A stretch of DNA of 64,000 nucleotides from Nonomuraea ceibae. GTDB lineage: Bacteria; Actinomycetota; Actinomycetes; Streptosporangiales; Streptosporangiaceae. Shown here piece after piece: positions 17,340 to 26,700 of this stretch. Position 1 is the stretch's first letter. Every line of letters begins with the position of its first letter. Under the pieces are notes generated by a model. That model was not told where the DNA came from. It saw only the letters and a program-made list of their open reading frames with translations, and ran no database searches. The position numbers and the translations under genes are program-made. Location of the stretch: positions 202,889 through 266,888 of the forward strand of contig NZ_JAHKRO010000002.1 of the NCBI RefSeq assembly GCF_019396325.1, written 5' to 3'.

Positions 17340-17672
17340 GTGGGCGCCGAGCCGCAGACCCAAGTAAGCGCGTCCGACCTCATCGCGGCCGTCAACCTCA
17401 TCGAGGAGGCCGCCACCCGGCTGCGCACCGTCCAGCGGAACCTCGACACGGCGGGCGCCGAGCTCAAGGTCTCCTGGGCCGGACAGTCGGAGGCCGCCTT
17501 TTCCGCCGTCCTCATCAAGTGGCACGAGCGGATGGACGTCGTCCTCCAGAGCCTGCAGCGGCTGGCCGCGAACATCGGGACGACCAACAAGAACGTCGCC
17601 GCCTTCAACGAAGAGCGCCAGCAGGCGATGAACCACATCGCGAACCTCATCAGCGCTCAGCCGCCCCGCTGA
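17340..17672 (+). CDS. WXG100 family T7SS substrate (EsxA/EsxB-like)
   Basis: A 110-residue classic WXG100 protein: two amphipathic helices joined by the W-A-G turn at residues 46-48, with the second helix followed by a C-terminal helix rich in Glu and Asn. The start is a GTG with a strong GGGAGGGAC ribosome site upstream. Such proteins form antiparallel heterodimers, and their C-terminal YxxxD/E-type signal binds the third ATPase of EccC. No clear YxxxD is visible here, so the neighbour at 17701 may carry the signal. It is the first gene of a six-gene plus-strand operon. Confidence 0.9.
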   Translation: MGAEPQTQVSASDLIAAVNLIEEAATRLRTVQRNLDTAGAELKVSWAGQSEAAFSAVLIKWHERMDVVLQSLQRLAANIGTTNKNVAAFNEERQQAMNHIANLISAQPPR

Positions 17673-17700
17673 CCCCCTACTCACAGAACTGGAGGCCGCG

Positions 17701-18012
17701 ATGGCCGCAGAAGACGCTTTCGACAGGACCCTTGTCAACTACGCGGGCCTCGGCCGCGGCGAGGAGGCCTTCGCCAAGGCGCACAACGAGATGGTCACCG
17801 TGCTCGACGAGCTGGAGACCGCGCTGCTGCAGAAGAGCGCGATCTGGCAGGGTGCGGCCAAGACCGTATTCGACGAGGTCCGGCAGGTGTGGAACCGCGA
17901 GGCGAACGACATGTCGCAGTTCGTGGACCTGCTGAAGAGCAACATCGACATCACGAAGATGAACATGCACGAGGTCGACATGATCAACTCCAAGATCTTC
18001 GACGGCAGGTAG
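17701..18012 (+). CDS. WXG100 family T7SS substrate, probable partner of the preceding protein
   Basis: A 103-residue WXG100 protein with the W-Q-G turn at residues 49-51 between two amphipathic helices; the second helix is long and Met/Asp-rich. It lies 28 bases after the previous WXG100 gene, the usual arrangement of an EsxA/EsxB-type heterodimer pair. Residues 12-18 resemble the Tyr-containing turn of this family rather than an export tail. Confidence 0.9.
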   Translation: MAAEDAFDRTLVNYAGLGRGEEAFAKAHNEMVTVLDELETALLQKSAIWQGAAKTVFDEVRQVWNREANDMSQFVDLLKSNIDITKMNMHEVDMINSKIFDGR

Positions 18013-18048
18013 GAGCCGACGGCCGCTGGCTGACACCGGAGGGAAAGC

Positions 18049-18411
18049 ATGGGCACCGACCGCGGTGGCGTGAACCTGAGTAGAAGTGCGATCAAGGCCG
18101 CCAGGACCGACCTGATCGAAGCCCTCGCACTGTTGCGTCCCGAACGCGGAAAAGGCGAGGTCCAGCCCGTGCTGGCCGAGGGCGGGGCGGTCGTCAGGCT
18201 CAGTTCCGACGACAAGGCCCTCACCGGACCGTGGACGGCGGCCATGGCATTCCAGAACAGCACGACCCGGGGCATCGGCGCCGTCAAGCTGTCGTACGAC
18301 AACATCACGACGCAGGTGGAGAGCATGATCGAGCTGCTCACCCAGGCGTTGCGCGGCTACGACAACGCCGAACAGGCCGGTGAGGGCGCGAAGCGGACGG
18401 CCGAGGCCTGA
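18049..18411 (+). CDS. WXG100-like protein lacking the turn glycine
   Basis: A 120-residue protein of the WXG100 size and position, with GGAGGGAAAGC as ribosome site before the ATG. The turn Trp is at residue 62 but is followed by Thr-Ala, so the Gly of W-x-G is missing. The C-terminal half is a long amphipathic helix (SYDNITTQVESMIELLTQ). Its TGA overlaps the next ATG by one base (TGATG). Probably a structural or adaptor variant within the secreted set. Confidence 0.75.
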   Translation: MGTDRGGVNLSRSAIKAARTDLIEALALLRPERGKGEVQPVLAEGGAVVRLSSDDKALTGPWTAAMAFQNSTTRGIGAVKLSYDNITTQVESMIELLTQALRGYDNAEQAGEGAKRTAEA

Positions 18412-19799
18412 TGGTCGACTACCAGAGCGAGATCCAGTACCAGTTCGTGCCCTCCGAGGAGGAGATCACCACGCTGGAGGCGCTGCGCGAGGCGCTCAAC
18501 GGCAACAAGCCGGAGCTGCTGCGCGAGGCGGCCACCGAGTTCTACACGGCCAAGGAACGGCTGGACAACCTGGTCGGCGTGCTCGACAAGCACATGCGCA
18601 CGCTGGAGACGAGCTGGACCGACAGCGAGGACTCCAAGGTGGTGCGCACGGCGCTGCGCCGGCTGCGCGAGTCGGCCGCCGACGTGTCGCGCACGATCAG
18701 CGAGCACCCGCAGCAGCTCTGCCCCGTCAACCCGTCCGGCATCGCGCCCGCGCTGAACATGCACGCGGCCACGCTGGAGCGGTTCAGGGGCGAGGCCATC
18801 CCGGACAACGCCGACAACCCGTCGGTCCTCGAACGGGGTGTCCAGGGCGGCCAGATCGGCCTGAAGTTCGGCGGCCCCCAGGGCGGCATCATCGGCACCG
18901 GCGGCGGACTGGTCTACGGCCTCGGCGAGAAGCTGTTCGGCGAGTCCGAGGCGGAGAAGAACATGAAGCGGGCCAAGAAGCATCTGCGCGAGCTGACCGA
19001 GGCCACCGCGATCAACAACAACGTCTTCCCGGCACACCTGCGGACCGAGATCCCGCAGTTCGACAATCTGACCACTGACGCGCCGGTCGTCCCGTTCAAC
19101 CAGGCCAGGCTGCCGGGCGGCGGCCTGCCCAACGGGATGAACCAGCCCTTCGACCCGTCGGGGCTGGGCCCGGACGGGCTGGGGGGCCCCGGCCAGGACG
19201 GCCTGTTCGACCCCGGGCAGCACCAGATCCCCGGGATCGGCGACAACCTGCCGGGTGAATCCTTCCCCGGCGGATCCGTGCCCGGCGCTCCCGGCTTCCC
19301 CGGCGACGGCTCCGGCCTGCCCGGCGGCCCCGGCCTGCCCGGCAGCGGCGTGAACTCCGGGTCCTCGACCGTGAACGCCGGGCTCCCGAACGGCCCCCAG
19401 ATCCCCGGCGCGGACGTCGGCGTCGGCGACGGCAACGGCCTGGGCGCGAACGACGCGAACACCTCGCTGGCCGGCATCGGCGACCGGAACCTGCCCGGCT
19501 ACCCGAACAACGCCAACGGTCTGCCCGGCACCGGCTACCCGTCCGGCCAGAACGGCGGCATCGGCTCCGCCTACGGAGGCGGCGCCGGCCCGGCCGGCGC
19601 CGCGAGCACGGCGGGGATGCGCGGCCTCGGCAACGGCTCCCCGATGTTCCCGATGATCCCGCCCGGCGGCGCCGCCGCTGGCCAGGACCGCCAGGAGCGC
19701 GAACGGACCACGTACCTGCTCGGGGACGAGGACGACTTCCGCAGTGACGTGCCGACGACGAACCACCTCATCGACGGGAAAGGCAAGGCGAAGGCATGA
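18411..19799 (+). CDS. Elongated T7SS substrate with helical head and Gly/Pro/Asn-rich tail
   Basis: The protein has 462 residues. About residues 15-215 are helical with W-T-D at 69-71 in the WXG position and a Gly-rich hydrophobic patch near 140-170 (GGIIGTGGGLVYGLG). From about 225 onward the sequence is collagen-like or disordered, rich in Gly, Pro, Asn and Leu (PGFPGDGSGLPGGPGLPG). The last 40 residues are charged and include YLLGDEDDF, echoing the LLPEDEGVWGDDED tail of the substrate at 15974. This resembles EspB/PPE-type substrates with an export head and a long wall-spanning tail. It overlaps both neighbours (TGATG upstream, ATGA downstream). Confidence 0.75.
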   Translation: MVDYQSEIQYQFVPSEEEITTLEALREALNGNKPELLREAATEFYTAKERLDNLVGVLDKHMRTLETSWTDSEDSKVVRTALRRLRESAADVSRTISEHPQQLCPVNPSGIAPALNMHAATLERFRGEAIPDNADNPSVLERGVQGGQIGLKFGGPQGGIIGTGGGLVYGLGEKLFGESEAEKNMKRAKKHLRELTEATAINNNVFPAHLRTEIPQFDNLTTDAPVVPFNQARLPGGGLPNGMNQPFDPSGLGPDGLGGPGQDGLFDPGQHQIPGIGDNLPGESFPGGSVPGAPGFPGDGSGLPGGPGLPGSGVNSGSSTVNAGLPNGPQIPGADVGVGDGNGLGANDANTSLAGIGDRNLPGYPNNANGLPGTGYPSGQNGGIGSAYGGGAGPAGAASTAGMRGLGNGSPMFPMIPPGGAAAGQDRQERERTTYLLGDEDDFRSDVPTTNHLIDGKGKAKA

Positions 19800-20203
19800 G
19801 TGATCCGGATGGCGGGCAGTCGCCGTCGCTGGAGCTCGCCCCCAACTTCCCCGGCATGGAGCCCGACGGGCGGGGTCCGGACATCAAGCACGACGAGGTC
19901 AGGTCCGTGCTCTCGCGGCTGCGCAGGGAACTGGAGACGCTGCGCGGCAACGCGCCCGCCTCGATGAGCGCCACCTGGAGCGGGCCGGGCACGGTCGGCA
20001 ACGTGGCCGGGCTGAGCAACGTCGGGTCCGCCGAGACCGGCCCGTGGGAGGTGGCCTCCGGCTTCGGCGTCAACACCGCCAAGGCGTACGAGGTCTTCAG
20101 CGGCAGCTATTCCGATTTCCTCGACTGCATCGAGGAGTGGGCGTTGGCCGTCGAGAAGGCCATTGACAACTACGAACGCGGTCACCTCGACAGCAGTGCG
20201 TGA
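19796..20203 (+). CDS. WXG100-like T7SS protein
   Basis: A 135-residue protein with a Pro/Asp-rich N-terminus, a helix (about 33-52), then the W-S-G turn at 61-63 and a C-terminal helix pair containing YEVFSGSYSDFLDCIEEW. It overlaps the preceding gene (ATGA) and is followed after 19 bases by the 484-residue substrate. Small size, turn motif and position place it among the secreted WXG partners. The YSDFLD segment could serve as the family's Tyr-containing export signal; that is inference. Confidence 0.75.
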   Translation: MSDPDGGQSPSLELAPNFPGMEPDGRGPDIKHDEVRSVLSRLRRELETLRGNAPASMSATWSGPGTVGNVAGLSNVGSAETGPWEVASGFGVNTAKAYEVFSGSYSDFLDCIEEWALAVEKAIDNYERGHLDSSA

Positions 20204-20222
20204 GAATCGGCAGGGATGATCG

Positions 20223-21677
20223 ATGGGCGATGCGTGGAAGCCGATCCGGGTCAAGGCTGACCTCGGTCCGGTCGAGCCCGGCTCCGAGGTCAGCAGGGAC
20301 ACGGTCGCGGGCTGGCTGAGCAAGGCCGACCCCGAGGCCGTCGACCGGGCCGGGGAGAGCTACATCGAGGCGGGCAAGCTCCTGCTGGGCGAGGCCGGCG
20401 TGCAGAGCGCCATCCTGAAGGCCGCCGAGGAGCTGAACGAGGTGTGGCACGGCGACAACGCCAGCCAGACCGTCCTCGGCGCGCTGCGCCTGCTGCACGC
20501 GAGCGCGGGCGCGCTGGGCAAGGCCATGAACGACACCGGCGGCCCGATGCGCACGTACGCCCAGCACATCAGGGAGTACCAGGCCAGCGTCACCGCGCTG
20601 CCGGCCACCGCCGAGCAGAACGCCGGGACGGGCGGCTCCAGCACCGGCGGGTCGAGCGGCGGCAGCAGCGGCGGGTCGAGCGGCGGAACCGGCGACGGCG
20701 GTGGCAGCAGCGGCGGAACCGGCGGCTCGTCGTTCAACGAGGGCGCCGGCGGCGGGATGACCGGCGACCCGTCGCAGAACCGCAACAACTTCGACCCGGA
20801 CGAGGAAGCCAGAAGGCAGCTCGCCGAGCTCAACCGGAAGATCACCGAGGTCAACTCCCGCATCGCCGAGGGCCTGGCCTTCGAGCTTCCGGAGATCACC
20901 CCGCTGGAGGTGAACCTCACCAAGCAGGCGCCTCTGGACCCCGGCAGCGGGACCCGTACCCCGTCCGGCACGACCGTGCACTGGAACGGCGGCGGCGGCA
21001 ACGACGGTGGCGGCGGCGGTTTCGGTTCGGGCTCCGGGAGCGGCCAGGGGTCCTCGTCCGGCGGCGGCCCGCAGGGCGGCGACCAGCCGGGCGGCTCCCC
21101 CACGCCCCCGCGGGACACGACCGGCCCCGGCGACGGCGCCGGGCCCACCGACCCGGGCAAGGGCCCGGGCCCGGACGGCGACCAGGGCTCGGGCGGCCCC
21201 GACGGCCAGCAGCCGGGCCCCGGCGACACCCCTGGGCAGCAGCAGCCGGAACAGCAGCAGCCCACCGATCCCCAGGGCCAGGAGGGCGAGCAGGAGCCCG
21301 CTCCCCCGGTGATCGGCGGCGAGCCCCGGACCGAGCTGGCCGAGACCCCCACCACGCCGTCCCCGCACGGCACCACCACGCCGAACCTGCTCACGCACAC
21401 GCCCACCACGCCGACGCCGACGGCCACCGTCAACCCGATCGGCAGCCAGCAGGGCCCCGGCATGTGGTACGGCACGGGCGGTTCGGCGGCGACGGCGAGC
21501 CCTGCCGTGCTGCGCGGCGGCCCGGCGGCCACGGGTCACGGCTTCATGGGCTTCCCGCCCGGCGGGATGGCCGGAGCGGGCGGCAACGAGGGCCAGGAGC
21601 GCAACCGGGAGTTCTACGAGCCCGAGGGCCACGTCTTCGCCCCCGCCCAGGAGGCGGGGCCGGAGAGACTGGGCTGA
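20223..21677 (+). CDS. Elongated WXG T7SS substrate with Gly/Ser and Pro-rich tail
   Basis: A 484-residue protein. The head (1-135) is helical with the W-H-G turn at 75-77. It is followed by a Gly/Ser linker (about 140-185), a short helical segment with EEARRQLAELNRKITEVNSRIAEG spread over about 195-220, then a Gly/Pro/Gln-rich disordered tail. The tail includes PTTPTPTATV and the acidic EPEGHVFAP end. It is the last gene of the 17340-21677 operon and ends in a hairpin shared with the convergent YbaB-like gene. The architecture matches the other two long substrates of the locus, so a wall-spanning or surface role is likely. I cannot name a family. Confidence 0.75.
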   Translation: MGDAWKPIRVKADLGPVEPGSEVSRDTVAGWLSKADPEAVDRAGESYIEAGKLLLGEAGVQSAILKAAEELNEVWHGDNASQTVLGALRLLHASAGALGKAMNDTGGPMRTYAQHIREYQASVTALPATAEQNAGTGGSSTGGSSGGSSGGSSGGTGDGGGSSGGTGGSSFNEGAGGGMTGDPSQNRNNFDPDEEARRQLAELNRKITEVNSRIAEGLAFELPEITPLEVNLTKQAPLDPGSGTRTPSGTTVHWNGGGGNDGGGGGFGSGSGSGQGSSSGGGPQGGDQPGGSPTPPRDTTGPGDGAGPTDPGKGPGPDGDQGSGGPDGQQPGPGDTPGQQQPEQQQPTDPQGQEGEQEPAPPVIGGEPRTELAETPTTPSPHGTTTPNLLTHTPTTPTPTATVNPIGSQQGPGMWYGTGGSAATASPAVLRGGPAATGHGFMGFPPGGMAGAGGNEGQERNREFYEPEGHVFAPAQEAGPERLG

Positions 21678-21696
21678 CCCTCTCGCCCGGGGGTCA
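21675..21696. terminator. Compact convergent hairpin covering both stop codons
   Basis: TGACCC and GGGTCA form an inverted repeat around an 8-base loop. The left arm contains the TGA of the plus-strand substrate gene and the right arm the stop of the minus-strand YbaB-like gene, so one short hairpin may serve both convergent transcripts. It lacks a U-tract. Confidence 0.4.
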
Positions 21697-22131
21697 TTCC
21701 TCGACGCGCTGGTGGATCCTGGCGAGCTCGCCCATGACGTCCTCGAAGGTCTTGTTGTAGACGGCTTCGGCCTGCCGAGCCTGCTCCAGGGCGCCTTCGG
21801 GGTCGTCGGCGAAGCGCAGGGGGTTCTCCGCGCCGAAGAGCGCCTCCATCGCCTCGGTCATCTGGCGCCGGTGGTCGGCGGTGGCCGCGGCGATGGTCTC
21901 CTTGATGCGCTCGGCGAGCTCGCCCGACGTGAGGCGCATGGCCTTCGGGTGCAGGTGCAGCTCCTGCAGGCCGGGGCCGCCGATCTCCACCTTGACCAGG
22001 CCGTCCTCGTCCTCGGCGCGGCCGACCACCTTGGCCATCTCCTGCTGGAGCTCGGCCACGCGGCCCATCTGCAGGTCCGCGTTCCTGATGACCTGGTCGA
22101 CGTCCAGGCTGTCGAAGTTCAGCTCGCTCAT
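21694..22131 (-). CDS. YbaB/EbfC-like protein of the T7SS cluster
   Basis: The ATG at 22131 (GGGGTG upstream) gives 145 aa; an upstream in-frame extension lacks a ribosome site. The pattern is YbaB-like: N-terminal helix with Gln/Glu repeats, strands around GLVKVEIGGPGLQELHLHP, then a long helix and an additional acidic C-terminal helix. It differs strongly from the other YbaB-like gene (11858-12259) but shares the same order of elements. It is followed on the minus strand by nothing and preceded by eccD (49 bases), suggesting co-transcription with eccD. The function in T7SS is not established. Confidence 0.75.
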   Translation of the reverse strand: MSELNFDSLDVDQVIRNADLQMGRVAELQQEMAKVVGRAEDEDGLVKVEIGGPGLQELHLHPKAMRLTSGELAERIKETIAAATADHRRQMTEAMEALFGAENPLRFADDPEGALEQARQAEAVYNKTFEDVMGELARIHQRVEE

Positions 22132-22179
22132 CCGTGCACCCCATACGTCACAAGAGCCCCACATAACGGCGAAAGACTA

Positions 22180-23625
22180 CTAACCGGCCAGGCCGCGAAT
22201 CCATGTGTAGACGTCCAGCACGCCGAGCGACAGCGGGAACATCGCGATCAGCAGAATGACGTCCACCACGTCCCCGGCCCGGGCCCAGAACGGCGAGAGC
22301 TGCCCGGACGGCAGCCACACGCCGAGCCCGACGACGAGCAGGGCGAGCCAGAGCAGCCCCATCACCACCGCGGCGGCGGCCACCGTGCCGGCCCCGGCGC
22401 TCAGCGAGACGGCGCCCAGCACCAGCCCGCCGAGCCCGGCGCCCAGCAGCCAGAGCCGCTGGCCGAGGCCGTGGAAGACGCGGGCGCGCAGCAGCAGCAC
22501 CAGGCAGAGCACGGCGGCCATCGAGGTGGCCAGCCAGCCCGGCGTGGCCGCCAGCGGGATCAGCGCGCCGATGGCGGTCATGGTGATGCCGATGACCATA
22601 CCGGTGGCGTACCGGCCCGCCTGGGCGGTGCGGGCGAGCACGCCGTCGCTGTCGAGCCGCTGGTTGTCGGCGCGCAGCTCCTCGGAGTTCGTCGGCAGGG
22701 CGGGCAGCGGCACCCGGGCGATGCGGAACGACAGGGTGGGGATGAGCGGGCTGAGCGACATCAGGATCGTCACGGTCATCGCCGCGACGCCCGCCGCGGG
22801 CAGCTCGAACACCATGACCACCGCCGCGGCGGCCGTGCCCGCGACCGCCGCCACGGCCGTGCCGAGGAAGCCCGCCACGCCGTCCGACACGACGGCGCCG
22901 CCGATCGTGGCCACGAGCGCGGTGCAGGCGAACGCGGCCAGCAGGTGCGGTGCGCCGAGCCCGGCCAGCGTGGAACCGCTCGCGAGGCCGTACAGGCCCG
23001 CGAGGAAGGCGTACGGCAGGGCGGCGTAGCCGATCCACGCGCCGGCGCCGGAGTCGCCGACAGCGCGCGACAGGGCCGCGCTGACGCCGATCAGGAGCAC
23101 CGCGAGCATGCCCGCGACCACGGTCAGGCCGAGCGGCGGGCCGCCGGCCAGGACGAGCGCGGGCGCGCCGAGCGCGAGCAGCACGGCCGCCGCGCCCGCG
23201 CCCATGGCCCGGGTGTGGCTCGCCTCCCACCGGCCGCTGCTGCCCTTGACGCCGGTGGCGACCACGTCGGCCACGTCGTCGTACAGCGCGGGCGGCAGCG
23301 TCGACTCGCGGGGCCGCAGGTAGAGCACCTCGCCGTTGAGCACGCCGAGCGCGGCGAGCGTCTGCCCGAGGTCGAACGGGGTGCCGCCGAGCCGCTGGAG
23401 CACCCAGCCGGGGCCGCCGACCACCTCGCCGCCGCCCTCGCCGACCGCCCGGAGCAGCCCGGGCAGCACGTGCGGCAGCGGGATGTCGGCGGGCAGCGCC
23501 AGGTCGACCCGGCGGCGCGGCGCGATGATCGTCACATGGCACAGCGGCGGCAGCGGCGCGTGCGGCATGGGCTGGTGCTGCTGCCGCGGCGCGTGCGAGG
23601 CCGGCTGAGGGGCGAGCGATGTCAC
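22180..23625 (-). CDS. eccD: EccD, multi-pass T7SS membrane subunit
   Basis: I chose GTG 23625 (TGGAG about 10 bases upstream), giving 481 aa; the longer frame to 23682 adds Arg-rich sequence without a ribosome site. About residues 27-100 form the ubiquitin-like (YukD-type) domain of EccD, containing VDLALPADIPLPHVLPGLL. The rest is very hydrophobic with about eleven membrane helices (residues about 140-475). EccD dimers form the bulk of the membrane vestibule of the T7SS complex. It diverges from eccC with about 116 bases between starts. Confidence 0.92.
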   Translation of the reverse strand: MTSLAPQPASHAPRQQHQPMPHAPLPPLCHVTIIAPRRRVDLALPADIPLPHVLPGLLRAVGEGGGEVVGGPGWVLQRLGGTPFDLGQTLAALGVLNGEVLYLRPRESTLPPALYDDVADVVATGVKGSSGRWEASHTRAMGAGAAAVLLALGAPALVLAGGPPLGLTVVAGMLAVLLIGVSAALSRAVGDSGAGAWIGYAALPYAFLAGLYGLASGSTLAGLGAPHLLAAFACTALVATIGGAVVSDGVAGFLGTAVAAVAGTAAAAVVMVFELPAAGVAAMTVTILMSLSPLIPTLSFRIARVPLPALPTNSEELRADNQRLDSDGVLARTAQAGRYATGMVIGITMTAIGALIPLAATPGWLATSMAAVLCLVLLLRARVFHGLGQRLWLLGAGLGGLVLGAVSLSAGAGTVAAAAVVMGLLWLALLVVGLGVWLPSGQLSPFWARAGDVVDVILLIAMFPLSLGVLDVYTWIRGLAG

Positions 23626-23712
23626 AGGCCGTACTCCAGGGTTTAACCGGCAAGTCCTGACATGCCGAACATATAGGGACAATGCTTCTGGTAAGAAAGT
23701 GTTTCAGGTGAC

Positions 23713-23745
23713 AGGAGGGTTGTCTCGCGAGTGAGCCGTCAATGA
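23713..23745 (+). promoter_or_regulatory. Consensus ribosome site and 4-codon minicistron ahead of eccC
   Basis: A perfect AGGAGG (23713-23718) lies 23 bases before the only usable eccC ATG (23742), too far for direct use. It is 12 bases before a GTG (23731) whose frame is GTG-AGC-CGT-CAA-TGA, and the TGA overlaps the eccC ATG as ATGA. In the eccC frame a TGA at 23709 rules out upstream starts. eccC may thus be translated by coupling to this mini-ORF. Confidence 0.4.
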
Positions 23746-26700
23746 GCATCGTCGTTGTCAGGCGTCCTGAGCGCCGCCCCACTCCCCAGCCACCCCGCGG
23801 GGAGATCCTGCTGGAGTCGCCGCCGGAGATCCCCGAGGTGCAGCCTGCGGGGCTGATGGGCGTGCTCATGTACGTCCCCATGCTCGCCGGCGGCGCGGCC
23901 ATGGCCCTGATGTTCACCGCAGGAGGCAACTCCAGCCCCCTCATGTACGTGGCCAGCGGCCTGTTCGCCGTCTCGATGCTGGGCATGACGCTCGGCCAGT
24001 TCGGCCGCAACGCCGGAGAGCGCAAGAACCGGCTCAACGGCCTGCGCCGCGACTACTTCCGCTACCTCGCCCAGGTCCGCAAGAAGGTCCGCAAGGCCGC
24101 GCTGCAACAGCGCGAGGCGCTGGAGTGGAGCGGCCCGGCCCCCGACACGCTGTGGTGGGTGGCGATGGGGCCGCGCCTGTGGGAGCGCAGGCCGCGCGAC
24201 GACGACTTCGGCACGGTCCGGCTCGGCACCGGCGTGCAGAAGCTCGCCGTCCAGCTCGTGCCGCCCGACTCCAAGCCGGTCGAGGACCTCGACGCGCTGA
24301 CGGCGGGCGCGCTGCGCCGCTTCGTCCGCGCCCACTCCACGGTGTCGGGACTCCCGGTCGCCGTCGCCCTCCACTCGTTCGCCAGGATCAACCTCACCGG
24401 CGACCCCAGGGCCGTGCGCGCCATGGTCCGGGCGGTGATCGCCCAGCTCGCCACCTTCCACTCCCCCGACGACATGCGGGTGATGGTGTGCGCCAGCCGG
24501 GAGTGGATGCCGCACTGGGACTGGGTGAAGTGGCTGCCGCACGCGCTGCACCCGGAGGAGGTGGACGCCGCCGGGCACGTCCGGCTGATGGCCGAGAGCA
24601 TGGAACGGCTGGACCAGCTCGTCGGCGACGAGCTGAAGGAGCGCGCCCGGTTCCGGCCCGGCGCCGCCTCGGACGCGCTGCCGTACCACGTGGTGATCGT
24701 CGACGGCGGGCACGTGCCGCACGACTCCCAGCTCGGCGTCGACGCCATCCAGGGCGTCACGGTCATCGACCTGTCCGAGTCGGCGGGCCCGGCGGGCGAG
24801 AGCAACACGCTGCGCCTGGACGTCCAGCCCGACGGCTTCCACATGGTCAAGATCGACCACGCGGGCAAGCGGTCCACGAACCGGCTCGGCGACCCCGACA
24901 GCCTCGACTACGCCCGCGCCGAGGGCCTGGCCAGGCAGCTCGCGCCGCTGCGCGCCTCGACGGCCTCCGGCGGCGAGACGCAGGACCTGCTGAGCACCAA
25001 CACCACGCTGACCGACCTGCTCGGCGTCGGCGACCCCGCCCATCTGCAGCCGGCCGTCACCTGGCAGCCCAGGGCGGGCCGCAACCGGCTGCGGGTGCCG
25101 ATCGGCCTCGGCGTCGACGGCCGCGTGGTCGAGCTCGACATCAAGGAGTCGGCGCAGGGCGGCATGGGCCCGCACGGCCTGGTCATCGGCGCGACCGGCT
25201 CCGGCAAGTCGGAGCTGCTCCGCACCATGGTGCTCGGCCTGGCGATCACGCACTCGTCGGAGATCCTCAACTTCGTGCTCGTCGACTTCAAGGGCGGTGC
25301 CACGTTCCTCGGCCTCGACACGCTCTCGCACGTCTCGGCCGTCATCACCAACCTGGAGGACGAGCTCCCGCTGGTCGACCGCATGTACGACGCGCTCCAC
25401 GGCGAGATGGTGCGCCGCCAGGAGCTGCTGCGCGCGGCCGGCAACTACGCCTCCCTGCGCGACTACGAGCGCGCCCGCGAACAGGGCGCCGACCTGCGGC
25501 CGATGCCGACGCTGTTCATCGTGCTCGACGAGTTCAGCGAGCTGCTGGCCGCCAAGCCAGAGTTCATCGACCTGTTCGTGATGATCGGCCGGCTCGGCCG
25601 CTCGCTCGGCGTGCACCTGCTCCTGGCCTCCCAGCGGCTGGAGGAGGGACGGCTGCGCGGCCTCGACACCCACCTGTCGTACCGGATCGGCCTGCGCACG
25701 TTCTCGGCCATGGAGAGCCGCGTCGTGCTGGGCGTCGCCGACGCCTACGAGCTGCCGTCCGCGCCGGGCAACGGCTACCTCAAGTACGACACCACCGGCA
25801 TGACCAGGTTCAAGGCCGCGTACGTGTCGGGCGCGCACCACGCCGACCCCGTCCAGGCGGCCACCGCCGACGGCCAGGTGCCGGTGCGCGAGGTCGTCGA
25901 GTACGGCCCCGCCCACATCCCGCTGCCCGAGGTCACCACGCCCGTCCAGACGGGCGAGCCGGAGCCGGACGACGAACCGGCCGCCGGGAACCAGCGCAGC
26001 CTGCTCGACGTCGTGGTCGGCCGGCTCACCGGCCACGGGCCCGCCGCCCACCGCATCTGGCTGCCGCCGCTGTCGGAGCCGCCCACGCTGGCCCACCTGC
26101 TGCCGCCGCTGTCCGTCACCGCCGGCCACGGCCTGACCACGGCCGGCTGGCAGGGCCGAGGCAAGCTGCACGCCGTCGTCGGCATCGTGGACAAGCCGTT
26201 CGAGCAGCGCCGCGACCCGTTCTGGCTGGACCTGTCCGGCGGCGCCGGGCACGTCGGCGTCGCCGGCGGCACCCGCAGCGGCAAGAGCACCGTGCTGCGC
26301 ACCCTGGTGTCGAGCATGGCGCTCATGCACACGCCGCGCGAGGTGCAGTTCTACTGCCTGGACTTCGGCGGCGGCTCGCTGTCGTCGCTGGAGGGCCTGC
26401 CGCACGTCGGCGGCGTCGCCGCCCGTCTCGACGGCGACCGGGTGCGCCGCACGGTGGCGGAGATCGGCTCCATCCTGGAACAGCGCGAGCGCGACTTCGG
26501 CGAGCACGGCATCGAGTCCATCGCCGCCTACCGCCAGCTGTGCGCCGAAGGCACGATCGAGGGCGACGGCTGGGGCGACGTCTTCCTCGTCGTCGACGGC
26601 TGGCTGACGCTCCGCCAGGAGTTCGACTCGCTCGAACCGGTCATCACCGACATCGCGGCGCGCGGGCTCGGCTACGGCATCCACGTGATCGCCGCCTCCA

